A stretch of DNA of 64,000 nucleotides. Origin: an uncultured Prevotellaceae bacterium. GTDB lineage: Bacteria > Bacteroidota > Bacteroidia > Bacteroidales > Muribaculaceae. The notes below the pieces were generated by a model. It did not search any database and had not been told where the DNA came from. It was given only the letters and a program-made list of their open reading frames with translations. Every line of letters starts with the position of its first letter. The first letter of the stretch is position 1. This document shows, one piece after another, positions 9,325 to 18,940 of this stretch. The stretch spans positions 421,648 to 485,647 of the forward strand of contig CAJLMA010000002.1 in the NCBI GenBank assembly GCA_905207705.1, in the 5' to 3' direction. The position numbers and the translations under genes are program-made.

Positions 9325-10299
9325 ATGGCACAACCGAGAAAACTCATGGCAGTGATAAACCCCATTTCGGGCACATCAAGCAAAGCATTAATACCCGAAA
9401 TGCTGGACAAGGTAATCGACAAGACTAAATTCGACCTGTCTGTCAGATTCACCGAATACGCCTCCCATGCCACAAAGTTGGCCGAAGAAGCAATTTCAAG
9501 CCAATATGCAGGAGTCCTCGCAATAGGCGGAGACGGCACCGTCAATGAAGTCGCCGCCGCGCTACGCGACTCGCAAACAGCACTCGGCATCATTCCTTGC
9601 GGGTCGGGTAACGGGCTTGCCCGCCACCTCAACATTCCTATGAACATAGAGAAAGCCCTTGCCATCATCAACGAAGAACACATCGAGACCCTCGATTACT
9701 GCACGGCAAATGCACGCCCTTTCTTTTGCACATGCGGCGTAGGATTTGACGCCCTCGTGAGCGAAAAATTCGCACAGGCCGGCAAACGAGGCCCGATAAT
9801 TTACATGCAAAAAGCCCTCGTCGAGTACCTTAAGTACCGAAGCAAGATATACAGTATTGAAACGGCCGACAACATACTGACCGAAAAGGCATTCCTTATC
9901 GCTTGCGGAAACGCGTCGCAATACGGAAACAACGCTTTCATAGCACCGCAGGCAAGCATGAAAGACGGATTGATCGACGTGACCGTCATCCTGCCATTCA
10001 CACCGATAGACACCGCCATAATGGGTTTGCTGCTATTTACCAAGCACCTCGACCAAGACACCAACATACACTCATTCCGCACCCCCGAACTTACAATCCG
10101 CCGTCCAAAAGCCGAAATAATGCACCTTGATGGCGAGCCTGTGATGATGGATGCCGACATCAACATAAAATGCCACAAAGGAGGCATTCGCATATTCCTA
10201 CCCGACGAAGATTCAGAGAACAAAAAGAACCTGCTATCGCCTATCGAGGACAGTTTCTGGTCGTTTGTCAAGGCAATCAGAAATGAACTAAAGATATGA
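9325..10299 (+). CDS. Diacylglycerol/sphingosine kinase family lipid kinase (YegS/DgkB-like)
   Basis: Lipid kinase with a DAGK catalytic domain. The ATP-binding GGDGTVNEVAA is at about residues 69-79, and the GSGNGLARHL loop is the second signature. KLMAVINPISG at the N-terminus and the C-terminal HLDGEPV are standard. The substrate could be diacylglycerol, a sphingoid base or another lipid. Bacteroidales make sphingolipids, so a sphingoid substrate is possible but cannot be read from sequence. At 324 residues it is slightly longer than usual, with a 30-residue C-terminal tail. It is monocistronic and cytosolic/peripheral. Confidence 0.88.
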   Translation: MAQPRKLMAVINPISGTSSKALIPEMLDKVIDKTKFDLSVRFTEYASHATKLAEEAISSQYAGVLAIGGDGTVNEVAAALRDSQTALGIIPCGSGNGLARHLNIPMNIEKALAIINEEHIETLDYCTANARPFFCTCGVGFDALVSEKFAQAGKRGPIIYMQKALVEYLKYRSKIYSIETADNILTEKAFLIACGNASQYGNNAFIAPQASMKDGLIDVTVILPFTPIDTAIMGLLLFTKHLDQDTNIHSFRTPELTIRRPKAEIMHLDGEPVMMDADINIKCHKGGIRIFLPDEDSENKKNLLSPIEDSFWSFVKAIRNELKI

Positions 10300-10441
10300 G
10301 AATCACCATCTTTACCAAGCATCCTTAACGCTAATACCGCACCACAAACACCCAATCGCTGCCAAATTAAGCATATTTATATGTTCTACAACATGTTTTG
10401 TCTCATTGCAAACATTTTTTAAAACAAAAACGCTTTTTTTG

Positions 10442-10473
10442 CTTGTTATTTTATCACATATATTGTAAATTCG
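10442..10473 (+). promoter_or_regulatory. Promoter of the glycogen/alpha-glucan operon
   Basis: -33 CTTG (10442-10445), 20-base spacer, -7 TAAATTCG (10466-10473). Each box has one mismatch to consensus. It lies 54 bases before the first gene. Confidence 0.55.
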
Positions 10474-10527
10474 TTGCATTGAAAAATATATTATTTTACC
10501 ATTACTAAAAACCTAAATCACTCTTTA

Positions 10528-12474
10528 ATGAGCTATTTAAAATTTGATAAAAGCCTGATGATAAACCTTGAGCAATCCCTACCCAAGGAAATGTTGCGTA
10601 CAAATCAATCAGGTGCATATCATTGTACGACTATCGTCAGCTGCAACACGCGCAAGCAGCATGGTCTACTGGTCATCCCCATCCCTGAAATGGACGATGA
10701 CAACCACGTTCTCCTCTCATCTTTAGACGAAACTGTTATCCAACACGGCGCGCCATTCAACTTAGGGTTGCACAAGTACAATGGTTCATGCTATAGCCCT
10801 AACGGGCATAAGTACATTCGTGAATATGATTGTGAAACAGTTCCCCGCACTACCTATCGTGTGGGAGGTGTGATCTTGACCAAGGAAAAAACTTTCATCT
10901 CGCATGAAAACCGCATCTTGATCCGCTACACCCTCGTAGATGCACATTCGCAGACAATTCTGCAATTCAGACCGTTCCTCGCTTTCCGTAACGCCAATGA
11001 CCTATGTGTGGAAAACAACATGGCCAACCGCGAATACAAAGAATCGGTAAACGGCATTTCCACTTGCATGTATAACGGATATCCCACTTTATACATGCAA
11101 TTCAACAAACAACCTGAATTCATATTCAACCCGACTTGGTACAAAGGAATAGAGTATGTAAAAGACCAAGAACGAGGAATACCCTATCGCGAGGACTTGT
11201 ATGTGCCGGGATATTTCCAAATGGAAATCAAAAAAGGCGAAAGCATTATTTTCTCGGCAGGAATATCGGAAGCCGACCCCGACAAGCTTGCAACAATGTT
11301 TGATGACGAAATCAAAACACGCACGCCGCGAACCAGCTTCTACAATTGCCTGAAAAACAGCGCCAAGCAATTTTATGTAACCAATTCAAGCGGCCGATAC
11401 CTGCTGGCAGGATACCCATGGTTCAAAATCCGTGCACGCGACGAGTTCATCGCTCTGCCGGGAACAACCATGTCGGTACACCATCGCCCCGACTTTGAAG
11501 CAATCATGGAAACGGCTTCGGCAGCCCTTGAAAGATTCATGAAAGATGGCTCGCTCGACCGATACATGCAAGGCATAGACCTTCCTGATGTGCCTCTTTG
11601 GGCTATCTGGGCCATACAGAATTACTGCAAGGAAGTGGGTAACGAAGAAACCATAAAACGGTATGGCCAACTCATAAAAGACATCTTAGCTTTCATAATC
11701 GGCAACAAGCATCCAAACCTCGAGTTGAATGAAGCAGGCTTGATATCGTCGAATGGAAAATCAAAACCAATCTCATGGATGGATGCTTCTTATCCCGGCG
11801 GAGCTCCCATAATAGCTCGTACAGGATATTTGGTTGAATTCAATGCATTGTGGTACAACGACTTAATGTTTGCTCAAAACTTATTTGCAGGAATCGAAAG
11901 CGAAGCCGAAAACGTCAAGCGTTGGGAATCAATCACAAATGTATTGAAAGACTCATTCGTTGAAACATTCATGAACGACTACGGTTATCTGTACGACTAC
12001 GTTTCCGGATTGTTCACCGACCTCAGCGTACGTCCCAACATGGTCATAGCAGCAGGCCTCGACTATTCACCGCTCGACCGTCGCCAACGCCGTTCGGTAC
12101 TTGACGTGGCTACCCGCGAGCTTCTCACGCCAAAAGGCTTGCGTACTCTCAGTCCTAAGAGCTTCGGATACACGCCTTGCTACCTCGGAAGCCCTGAGCA
12201 ACGAGAATACGCCTACTACCAAGGCTCTGCACGTCCTTGGCTCATGGGATTCTACTGCGATGCCTACCTCAAAGTGTTCGGAATGAGCGGAATTTCTTTC
12301 ATCGAACGCATGATGATAGGCTTTGAGGACGAAATGACTCAAGGCTGTATCGGCTCGTTGAGCGAACTTTACGACGGCAACCCACCATTCACCGGCCGTG
12401 GAGCCGTAAGTTTCGCCGTTAACGTAGGTGGCGTGCTACGCGTGCTGAGACTATTGAAAAACTTAAATGTATAA
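10528..12474 (+). CDS. Glycogen debranching enzyme (amylo-alpha-1,6-glucosidase)
   Basis: The N-terminal half is a bacterial GDE N domain (GAYHCTTIVSCNTRKQHG, HVLLSSLDETV). The C-terminal half is an (alpha/alpha)6 amylo-1,6-glucosidase domain with the AGYPWFKIRARDEFIALPG, SWMDASYPGG and RPNMVIAA motifs typical of the family (GH133-like). At 648 residues it is normal. It removes alpha-1,6 branches from glycogen or alpha-glucan in the cytosol. It heads a cluster with a glycosyltransferase 24 bases downstream and a GH57 enzyme, which fits glycogen turnover. Confidence 0.92.
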   Translation: MSYLKFDKSLMINLEQSLPKEMLRTNQSGAYHCTTIVSCNTRKQHGLLVIPIPEMDDDNHVLLSSLDETVIQHGAPFNLGLHKYNGSCYSPNGHKYIREYDCETVPRTTYRVGGVILTKEKTFISHENRILIRYTLVDAHSQTILQFRPFLAFRNANDLCVENNMANREYKESVNGISTCMYNGYPTLYMQFNKQPEFIFNPTWYKGIEYVKDQERGIPYREDLYVPGYFQMEIKKGESIIFSAGISEADPDKLATMFDDEIKTRTPRTSFYNCLKNSAKQFYVTNSSGRYLLAGYPWFKIRARDEFIALPGTTMSVHHRPDFEAIMETASAALERFMKDGSLDRYMQGIDLPDVPLWAIWAIQNYCKEVGNEETIKRYGQLIKDILAFIIGNKHPNLELNEAGLISSNGKSKPISWMDASYPGGAPIIARTGYLVEFNALWYNDLMFAQNLFAGIESEAENVKRWESITNVLKDSFVETFMNDYGYLYDYVSGLFTDLSVRPNMVIAAGLDYSPLDRRQRRSVLDVATRELLTPKGLRTLSPKSFGYTPCYLGSPEQREYAYYQGSARPWLMGFYCDAYLKVFGMSGISFIERMMIGFEDEMTQGCIGSLSELYDGNPPFTGRGAVSFAVNVGGVLRVLRLLKNLNV

Positions 12475-12498
12475 CCTCGACTTATCTTTTACTACGAT

Positions 12499-13764
12499 AT
12501 GAAAGCTTTAATGTTTGGCTGGGAATTTCCTCCTCACATCCTTGGAGGTCTAGGCACTGCAAGCCATGGTCTCACCAAGGGAATGGCGGAAAACGGCAAC
12601 ATGGAGATAACATTTGTCATTCCTAAGCCTTGGGGCGACGAAGACCGCAGTTTTGCCAACATCATAGGAGCCAATTCTACTCCTGTCGTATGGAGAGACG
12701 TGAATTGGGATTATGTACAAAACCGCATAGGCAACGTCATGAACCCTCAAACGTACTTCGACCTGCGCGACCATATATATGCCGATTTTAATTACATGCG
12801 CACGAACGACCTCGGGTGCATCGAATTTTCGGGAAGATACCCCGACAACCTGCTCGAAGAAATCAACAACTACTCGATTGTTGCCGGAGTGATTGCACGC
12901 ACAGTCCCGTGCGACATAATCCACTCTCACGACTGGCTGACATACCCGGCCGGCATTCATGCCAAGCAAGTCACCGGGAAGCCGCTGGTAGTGCATGTAC
13001 ACGCCACCGACTTCGACCGCAGCCGTGGCAATGTCAACCCTACAGTGTACGGAATTGAGCGCGACGGCTTCAACAACGCCGACCACATCATCACCGTGAG
13101 CGAGCTCACTCGCCGCACCGTGATTGAAAAATACGGACAGGACCCAAACAAGGTGACCACAGTCCACAATGCAGTTGAACCGTTGAGCGATGAGATAAGA
13201 AACATCAAAATGCCACGAGGCAAAGAAAAAGTGGTAACATTCCTCGGCCGCATAACAATGCAAAAAGGTCCGGAATACTTCGTTGAAGCTGCTTCGATGG
13301 TATTGCACAAGACCCATAACATACGCTTCGTGATGGCCGGCAGCGGCGACATGATGGAAAAAATGATACGCCTCGCAGCCGACCGCGACATTGCCGACCG
13401 TTTCCACTTCACTGGATTCTTGAAAGGCCGGCAAGTATATGAGATGCTTGCAGCAAGCGATGTCTACATAATGCCTTCGGTTTCCGAACCGTTTGGAATA
13501 TCGCCGCTTGAAGCAATGCAGATGGGTGTACCGTCGATTATTTCAAAACAATCGGGTTGCGCCGAGATTCTTGAAAATGTCATAAAGGTCGATTACTGGG
13601 ATACTCACGCGATTGCCGATGCCATTTACGCTCTCACCCATTATCCGGCATTACACAATCACCTTAAAGATAACGGTCTTGCCGAAATCGATACGATACA
13701 ATGGAAAAAAGCCGGTGCAAAGGTCATCAACATATACAACAACGTGATCAACAGCCGACGCTGA
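12499..13764 (+). CDS. GT-B glycosyltransferase (glycogen synthase-like, GT4/GT5 type)
   Basis: Two Rossmann-like domains. The N-terminus is MKALMFGWEFPPHILGGLGTASHGL, with the GG loop seen in starch and glycogen synthases. The nucleotide-sugar domain has the TFLGRITMQKGPEYF and VSEPFGISPLEAMQMGVPSI signatures, with the retaining E-x7-E motif. At 421 residues it lies closer to the GT4-like glycogen synthases of Bacteroides than to GlgA of E. coli. It is placed between a debranching enzyme and a GH57 protein, so alpha-glucan elongation is the likely role. The donor (UDP- or ADP-glucose) is unknown. Confidence 0.88.
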   Translation: MKALMFGWEFPPHILGGLGTASHGLTKGMAENGNMEITFVIPKPWGDEDRSFANIIGANSTPVVWRDVNWDYVQNRIGNVMNPQTYFDLRDHIYADFNYMRTNDLGCIEFSGRYPDNLLEEINNYSIVAGVIARTVPCDIIHSHDWLTYPAGIHAKQVTGKPLVVHVHATDFDRSRGNVNPTVYGIERDGFNNADHIITVSELTRRTVIEKYGQDPNKVTTVHNAVEPLSDEIRNIKMPRGKEKVVTFLGRITMQKGPEYFVEAASMVLHKTHNIRFVMAGSGDMMEKMIRLAADRDIADRFHFTGFLKGRQVYEMLAASDVYIMPSVSEPFGISPLEAMQMGVPSIISKQSGCAEILENVIKVDYWDTHAIADAIYALTHYPALHNHLKDNGLAEIDTIQWKKAGAKVINIYNNVINSRR

Positions 13765-13843
13765 ACCGCGGTGAATGCCTGTTGAATGTATTATATCATT
13801 TTTAAACAATTCCTTTTCTGAAAAACTTAAAATAATTGAAATA

Positions 13844-15247
13844 ATGAAAGCTATCTGTTTCTACTTTCAGATTCATCAACCATTCCGCTTGAAGACCTAC
13901 CGGTTTTTCAACATAGGTAACGACCACTATTACTATGATGATTTTGCAAATGACGAAATCATTACCCGCATAGCACACCGCTCATATTTGCCGGCCAACC
14001 AAATGCTCCTCGACATGATAAACTCTTCCAACAAGGAGTTTAAGGTGGCATTCTCAATATCGGGCACGGCTCTTGAGCAACTTGAACAATATGTTCCCGA
14101 ATTCATCGAGTCGATGAAAGAACTTGCTGCAACAGGATGTGTGGAATTCCTCTCCGAGACTTATGCCCACTCTCTTGCGTCGCTCAAGGAACCTGAAGAA
14201 TTCGTTGAACAAGTTAAAGCCCATGACGAAAAGATTTATCAACTCTTCGGACAACATCCTACGGTATTCCGCAACACTGAGTTGATTTACAGCGACGACA
14301 TTGCCTCGATGGTGGCAAGCATGGGATTCAAGGCTGCCATCACCGACGGTGCCAAGCACATACTGGGATGGAAATCTCCAAACTACGTGTACAACTCGGC
14401 CGTAGCTCCAGACTTGAAACTTTTGCTCAAGAACTCAAAGATGAGCGATGACATTTCATTCCGATTCAGCAATTCAGAGTGGGACGCTTATCCTCTCACT
14501 GCCGACAAATACATCGATTGGATTGCCAACTTGCCTCAAGAGGAGCAAATCGTCAACTTGTTCATGAACTATGAAACATTCGGCGAACTGCAATCGCGCG
14601 AGACAGGCATCTTTGAATTCATGAAAGCTCTTCCAAGATTTGCCGCCGAGCGTGGCATCACATTCTGGACGCCAAGCGAAACAGTGGCCAAACTTAAACC
14701 GGCAGGTGAATTGGCCATCCCGTTCCCAATATCTTGGGCCGACGAAGCTCGCGACACCAGCGCATGGCTGGGCAACGACTTGCAGAACGAGGCTTTCAAC
14801 AAGCTGTATTCTGTTGCCGAACGTGTACACTTGTGTTCTGACCGCCGTTTGAAACAAGACTGGAACTACCTGCAATCGTCCGACCACTTCTTCTACATGA
14901 GCACCAAGCACATGAACGATGGAGCTGTCCACTCGCACTACAGCCCCTATGAGTCGCCGTTCCAAGCATTCATGAATTATATGAACGTCCTTTCCGATTT
15001 CATTGTAAGAGTTGAAGAACAATATCCGCTCTCTATTGAAAACGAGGAATTGAACTCATTGCTCACCACAATCAGGAATCAATCCAAGGAAATAGAACAG
15101 CTTAACCGCGAAATTTCTTTGTTGCGCACCAATATAATCAACAGCGAAGACGAAGAAGTAAAAACTGCTGATGCGACCGAAAAACCGGCAAAGAAAACCA
15201 CTACCCGGAAAACAACTCGCAAAACAGCTACCAAAGCAAAAGAATAA
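13844..15247 (+). CDS. GH57 family alpha-amylase/4-alpha-glucanotransferase with basic C-terminal tail
   Basis: The N-terminus ICFYFQIHQPFRL is the HQP motif of GH57, and SETYAHSLASL and NYETFG are family-conserved segments around the catalytic residues. The frame is open 23 codons upstream, but the conserved start MKAICFYF at 13844 is clearly right. After about residue 410 comes a heptad-like segment (IRNQSKEIEQLNREISLLR). It is followed by an acidic stretch and a final 20-residue tail made almost only of Lys, Thr, Arg and Ala. The tail is not part of the catalytic fold; see findings. It is the last gene of the glycogen cluster, before a strong terminator. Confidence 0.9.
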   Translation: MKAICFYFQIHQPFRLKTYRFFNIGNDHYYYDDFANDEIITRIAHRSYLPANQMLLDMINSSNKEFKVAFSISGTALEQLEQYVPEFIESMKELAATGCVEFLSETYAHSLASLKEPEEFVEQVKAHDEKIYQLFGQHPTVFRNTELIYSDDIASMVASMGFKAAITDGAKHILGWKSPNYVYNSAVAPDLKLLLKNSKMSDDISFRFSNSEWDAYPLTADKYIDWIANLPQEEQIVNLFMNYETFGELQSRETGIFEFMKALPRFAAERGITFWTPSETVAKLKPAGELAIPFPISWADEARDTSAWLGNDLQNEAFNKLYSVAERVHLCSDRRLKQDWNYLQSSDHFFYMSTKHMNDGAVHSHYSPYESPFQAFMNYMNVLSDFIVRVEEQYPLSIENEELNSLLTTIRNQSKEIEQLNREISLLRTNIINSEDEEVKTADATEKPAKKTTTRKTTRKTATKAKE

Positions 15248-15277
15248 ATTTCTTTTATATGTGACATATTATACAAC

Positions 15278-15310
15278 AAGGGGCATGACCACCATAAGTC
15301 ATGCCCCTTT
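15278..15310 (+). terminator. Terminator of the glycogen cluster
   Basis: The stem AAGGGGCATGAC / GTCATGCCCCTT (15278-15289 with 15298-15309) is followed by TTTGTTT. Confidence 0.85.
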
Positions 15311-15567
15311 TGTTTATCAGTCAAGCCCACAAATTCCACTGGCATATACGATATTAAAGCACAATAAACTCTGCACGGCATCCTTTAAATGCCATAAAAG
15401 ATGCTGCAAGACGATAGAACTATAACTCTCTGGTATTTTAGCCATAAAACATAAAGCCATGTGCTGCCACTCAAAAGAGCGACAGCACATGACTTGCAAT
15501 ATAACAAGGAGAGGCTTAGCTTCTCCCTAATATGCTTTTTTCTGTTAAATTCAGCTTCCGCTTGAAA
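15311..15567. other. Intergenic region between convergent genes
   Basis: No gene seen. A second hairpin (CATGTGCTG at 15458-15466 with CAGCACATG at 15483-15491) lies 76 bases past the rpmE2 stop and may terminate it. It lacks a strong T run in that direction. Confidence 0.4.
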
Positions 15568-15819
15568 TTATTTCTTGCGGTTACCGTAACGTTGCATGAA
15601 CTTATCTACACGACCGGCAGTATCTACAAGTTTCTGCTTACCTGTAAAATAAGGATGCGAAGAACTTGTGATTTCAAGTTTTACCAATGGATAAGTAACG
15701 CCGTCGATATCAATGGTTTCCTTCGATGCAACTGTTGAACGAGTGATAAAAGTTTCGCCATTTGACATGTCTTTGAAAACCACTTCGCGGTAATCGCTCG
15801 GATGAATGCCTTTTTTCAT
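15568..15819 (-). CDS. rpmE2: 50S ribosomal protein L31 type B
   Basis: 83 residues beginning MKKGIHPSDYREVVFKD and ending KFMQRYGNRKK. The YPLVKLEITSSSHPYFTGKQK core is typical of L31. The zinc-binding cysteines of type A L31 are absent, so this is the zinc-independent form. Single-gene transcript. Confidence 0.97.
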   Translation of the reverse strand: MKKGIHPSDYREVVFKDMSNGETFITRSTVASKETIDIDGVTYPLVKLEITSSSHPYFTGKQKLVDTAGRVDKFMQRYGNRKK

Positions 15820-15896
15820 TTCTTTTATATTCTTTATAAGTTATTTAATCATTAATAAGCAGCCATAGCAAATGAGAGTTTACTCGTAATGGCTTG

Positions 15897-15926
15897 CAAA
15901 TTTACGAATAGTTTTTCAAATACAAA
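15897..15926 (-). promoter_or_regulatory. Promoter of rpmE2
   Basis: Minus strand -33 TTTG (15923-15926), 18-base spacer, -7 TAAATTTG (15897-15904). This leaves an 80-base 5' leader, which could hold autoregulation, though no structure was recognised. Confidence 0.6.
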
Positions 15927-16063
15927 AACTTTTATGACCTAAAACGCCTTTATCAAATAAAATGGACCTGAAAACTTGCGAATGAACAGCCAAAAAGAAC
16001 CGGCTGGTAATCAGAAAATGTGCCAGCCGGTTTACCTTATCCTTATATGTTGAATACGCGCTA

Positions 16064-17926
16064 TTATTCAAATTCTATCAATGGCTCGCCTGTTCCGATA
16101 ACCTGTCCCGGATATACGAGTACCCTTTTAACCGTACCAGCAAAATCGGCTTCAAGCTCATTTTGCATCTTCATTGCTTCATACATGAGTAATGCGTCGC
16201 CTTTCTTTACGACATCTCCCGGCTTCACATGCACTTCAATCACAGTTCCGCCCATCGGAGCATCGAGAGTAGGACCGGTGATTGGTTCTGCCTTTTCTTC
16301 GGCAACTTCTTCGGTTACCGTCGTTTCAGTTGCAGCCGGTTTTTGTGCTGCGTACTCTTGTTCGCGACGTTTTGTCAAGAACGGCTTGGCAACATTTGGC
16401 AACAATTCAAGAAGCATGTATTCTTCATCGTTCACAGCCAATTTCGCGCCACCGAATTCAGGCAATTCGGGATTCTCCGGGAATACATACGAATCAACGT
16501 TATAAGGAACCTCCTCGCTGCTGCCGGTAATCAACCTACGGAATTCAGGATCTATTGCGACAGGCGTGTGGCCATATTCGCCGCGAACGAGCGAAATGAA
16601 TTGTTTCGACTTGTTGGTATAATCGGCATTACCTTTCTTGCGGTCCAAGGCCAAGCTCACTGCCTGCGAACCCACAATCTGGCTCGTAGGAGTCACCAGA
16701 GGAACAAGACCTGCATCGCGACGCACTTTCGGGATAAGTTTCATGGCATCCTCAAGCACATCTTCGGCATTAAGCTGCTTCAATTGCGCCACCATGTTGG
16801 AATACATTCCGCCAGGAACTTCTGCTTCCTTCACGATGAGATTTGGTTTCGGGAAGTTGAAATATGCCTCAATCTTATGACATGCGTCGAGAAGCATGTC
16901 TTCATCATTGGCTTTAGCTGCCTCAATCGCCTTGTCAAACAATGCGTCCACATCGGCAGGCAACTTGTCGGTCAACGGGTCGAAGTCTATAGGGAACGAC
17001 TTCTGCAAGTCAAAAGCAGCAAGGCCGCGACGTATGTCTTTCAAAGCCATGCGAATCTTGCCAACCGCTTCCATGTTTACTTCAACTTCTATACCCAGTT
17101 TCTTGGCAAATACATATATCAATTCGATTGCAGGAGCTGCCGAACCGCCACCAAAATACCATATATTGGTATCCAATATGTCTACGCCGTGAATAATCGC
17201 CATGAGAGAAGAAGCAAGTCCGTAGCCCGGAGTACAATGGGTATGGAAATCAATAGGCACACCCACAGCCGATTTCAACTTTGGCATCAATGAGGCCACA
17301 CGCGCAGGATTAATCAATCCGGCCATGTCCTTGATGGTGATTATCTTTGCGCCCATCCTTTCATATCCGCGAGCCTTGTCGATGAAATACTCATCGGTGA
17401 ATATTTTTTCCTTCTTACTTCCCTTACCAAACAATTTATGCAGGAATCCGCCTTTTGCCGGTTCTTCATCCTTCGGATCTACAGTATAGCATACTGCACC
17501 ATCGGGTATGCCACCAAGCTTATTTATAATCTCAACCGACTCCTTGACGTTATCAAGGTCGTTGAGCGCATCAAAAATGCGCATTATGTTCAAGCCGTCC
17601 TTTATGGCTTGCTTGTAAAACCCTTCTATGACCGATGTAGGGTAAGGTACATACCCAAACAGGTTCCTGCCGCGCGACAACGCAGTAAGCAGCGACTTCC
17701 CTTCAATTTTCTCGCTAATGGTTCTAAGCCTGTTCCATGGGCATTCGCCAAGATATCGCATTACAGAATCGGGTACTGCCCCACCCCACACTTCAATAGC
17801 ATAAAAGCCTGCCTCCTTGTAATATGGGAGTATTGAATCAATGCTTTCTTGACTCATGCGCGTAGCAAACAGCGACTGCTGTCCGTCACGCATCGTAAGG
17901 TCTCTGATTTTTAGTTTTTGTGTCAT
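16064..17926 (-). CDS. Biotin-dependent carboxyltransferase (oxaloacetate decarboxylase alpha / pyruvate carboxylase subunit B type)
   Basis: The N-terminal TIM-barrel carboxyltransferase carries the RDGQQSLFATRM motif (about residues 13-24), the metal-ligand region HCTPGYG and the lysine segment TIKDMAGL. A PYC_OADA C-terminal domain follows. After an Ala/Glu-rich linker comes a biotinyl domain with YEAMKMQNE at about residues 580-590. It transfers CO2 between oxaloacetate/pyruvate and biotin. No beta/gamma sodium-pump subunits or biotin carboxylase gene are adjacent, so the direction (decarboxylase pump or carboxylation with a separate subunit) cannot be settled here. Length 620 is normal. 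Confidence 0.9.
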   Translation of the reverse strand: MTQKLKIRDLTMRDGQQSLFATRMSQESIDSILPYYKEAGFYAIEVWGGAVPDSVMRYLGECPWNRLRTISEKIEGKSLLTALSRGRNLFGYVPYPTSVIEGFYKQAIKDGLNIMRIFDALNDLDNVKESVEIINKLGGIPDGAVCYTVDPKDEEPAKGGFLHKLFGKGSKKEKIFTDEYFIDKARGYERMGAKIITIKDMAGLINPARVASLMPKLKSAVGVPIDFHTHCTPGYGLASSLMAIIHGVDILDTNIWYFGGGSAAPAIELIYVFAKKLGIEVEVNMEAVGKIRMALKDIRRGLAAFDLQKSFPIDFDPLTDKLPADVDALFDKAIEAAKANDEDMLLDACHKIEAYFNFPKPNLIVKEAEVPGGMYSNMVAQLKQLNAEDVLEDAMKLIPKVRRDAGLVPLVTPTSQIVGSQAVSLALDRKKGNADYTNKSKQFISLVRGEYGHTPVAIDPEFRRLITGSSEEVPYNVDSYVFPENPELPEFGGAKLAVNDEEYMLLELLPNVAKPFLTKRREQEYAAQKPAATETTVTEEVAEEKAEPITGPTLDAPMGGTVIEVHVKPGDVVKKGDALLMYEAMKMQNELEADFAGTVKRVLVYPGQVIGTGEPLIEFE

Positions 17927-18015
17927 ATCTTATTATTTTAAGGGTCTTCAATGCAGTTGTATTTTTATTGTGATTCTTATCCTGCAACATACATGCTAAG
18001 CCCGTGATCCAAATG

Positions 18016-18023
18016 CAAATTTA
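18016..18023 (-). promoter_or_regulatory. -7 element upstream of the carboxyltransferase gene
   Basis: TAAATTTG on the minus strand, about 90 bases before the ATG. No clear -33 partner. Confidence 0.45.
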
Positions 18024-18055
18024 ATCTTTTAAATAAATAAAACAACATGTTTTAC

Positions 18056-18063
18056 TAACTTTG
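18056..18063 (+). promoter_or_regulatory. -7 element of the CpsB-like gene
   Basis: TAACTTTG, 27 bases before the ATG at 18091. The -33 region is AT-rich without a clean TTTG. Confidence 0.5.
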
Positions 18064-18090
18064 TAGTAAAATTTTAAAACAGCAACGCAC

Positions 18091-18825
18091 ATGTTCAATT
18101 TTTTGAAACGCCGCTCAAATCCTAAACAATTATTTTACTGCACCGACGTACATTGCCACATACTGCCGGGAGTAGACCATGGCTCTCCCGACATCGAGAC
18201 ATCGCTCTTGCTCATAGAAAAGGAATTGGAGATGGGAATCAACAAGATTGTCACCACATCGCATGTCACAGGAGGAGTTGCCGAAAATTCACCGGCAACG
18301 CTTCGCCCGGCTTTTGACTTGCTGAAAAATGCCGTTGAAGACAAAGGATTGCAAGTTGAATTAATGCTATCGGCCGAATACAGAATTGACGACCTGTTCC
18401 TGTCTCAACTTGAAAACAAAGAATTGCTTCCTTTCCCAAACGACCATCTGCTTGTAGAAAATTCATTCCAGCAAGAAATACTCGGAATGGACGACCTGAT
18501 GTTCAACCTGCAACTTAAAGGCTTCACCCCCATCCTCGCCCACCCCGAGCGATATTCTTATTACACTCACGACCGTTACAGGCATCTACACGCTTCAGGG
18601 GTCATGTTCCAAGTCAACATATTGTCTTTCACCGGATATTATGGCGGAAGAGCCTATGCGACAGCCATGTGGATGATGCAAAACGACTTGATAGATTTTC
18701 TTGGGAGCGACATACACAATGAAAACCATGCCCGGCTGCTGAATGAATTTATCGATTCCAAAGAATACAAGAAAATAGAAAGCAAACTGAAAGGCCGAAT
18801 CCTAAACGATACGGCATTTATATAG
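18091..18825 (+). CDS. CpsB/YwqE-type tyrosine phosphatase (PHP fold)
   Basis: Metal-dependent PHP-fold phosphatase. The metal-binding DVHCHILPGVDHG is near residue 17, and SHVTGG, LAHPERY and GSDIHNE supply the remaining ligands. Relatives dephosphorylate the bacterial tyrosine kinase that controls capsule or exopolysaccharide assembly. At 244 residues it is full length. No kinase or polysaccharide genes are adjacent, so the partner must be elsewhere. No signal peptide, so cytosolic. Confidence 0.88.
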   Translation: MFNFLKRRSNPKQLFYCTDVHCHILPGVDHGSPDIETSLLLIEKELEMGINKIVTTSHVTGGVAENSPATLRPAFDLLKNAVEDKGLQVELMLSAEYRIDDLFLSQLENKELLPFPNDHLLVENSFQQEILGMDDLMFNLQLKGFTPILAHPERYSYYTHDRYRHLHASGVMFQVNILSFTGYYGGRAYATAMWMMQNDLIDFLGSDIHNENHARLLNEFIDSKEYKKIESKLKGRILNDTAFI

Positions 18826-18870
18826 CCTTCGGCCAAAAAAACCTTACAATAAAAAAAACATAACAGCCAA

Positions 18871-18911
18871 GGAGGCATGGAACAATCCATAATGGAATTT
18901 TCCATGCCTCC
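18871..18911. terminator. Shared terminator between the CpsB-like gene and PBP1a
   Basis: GGAGGCATGGA (18871-18881) pairs with TCCATGCCTCC (18901-18911). It sits between two convergent genes. Confidence 0.75.
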
Positions 18912-18940
18912 TTATTATCGGATATTTCAATCAACTCAGA

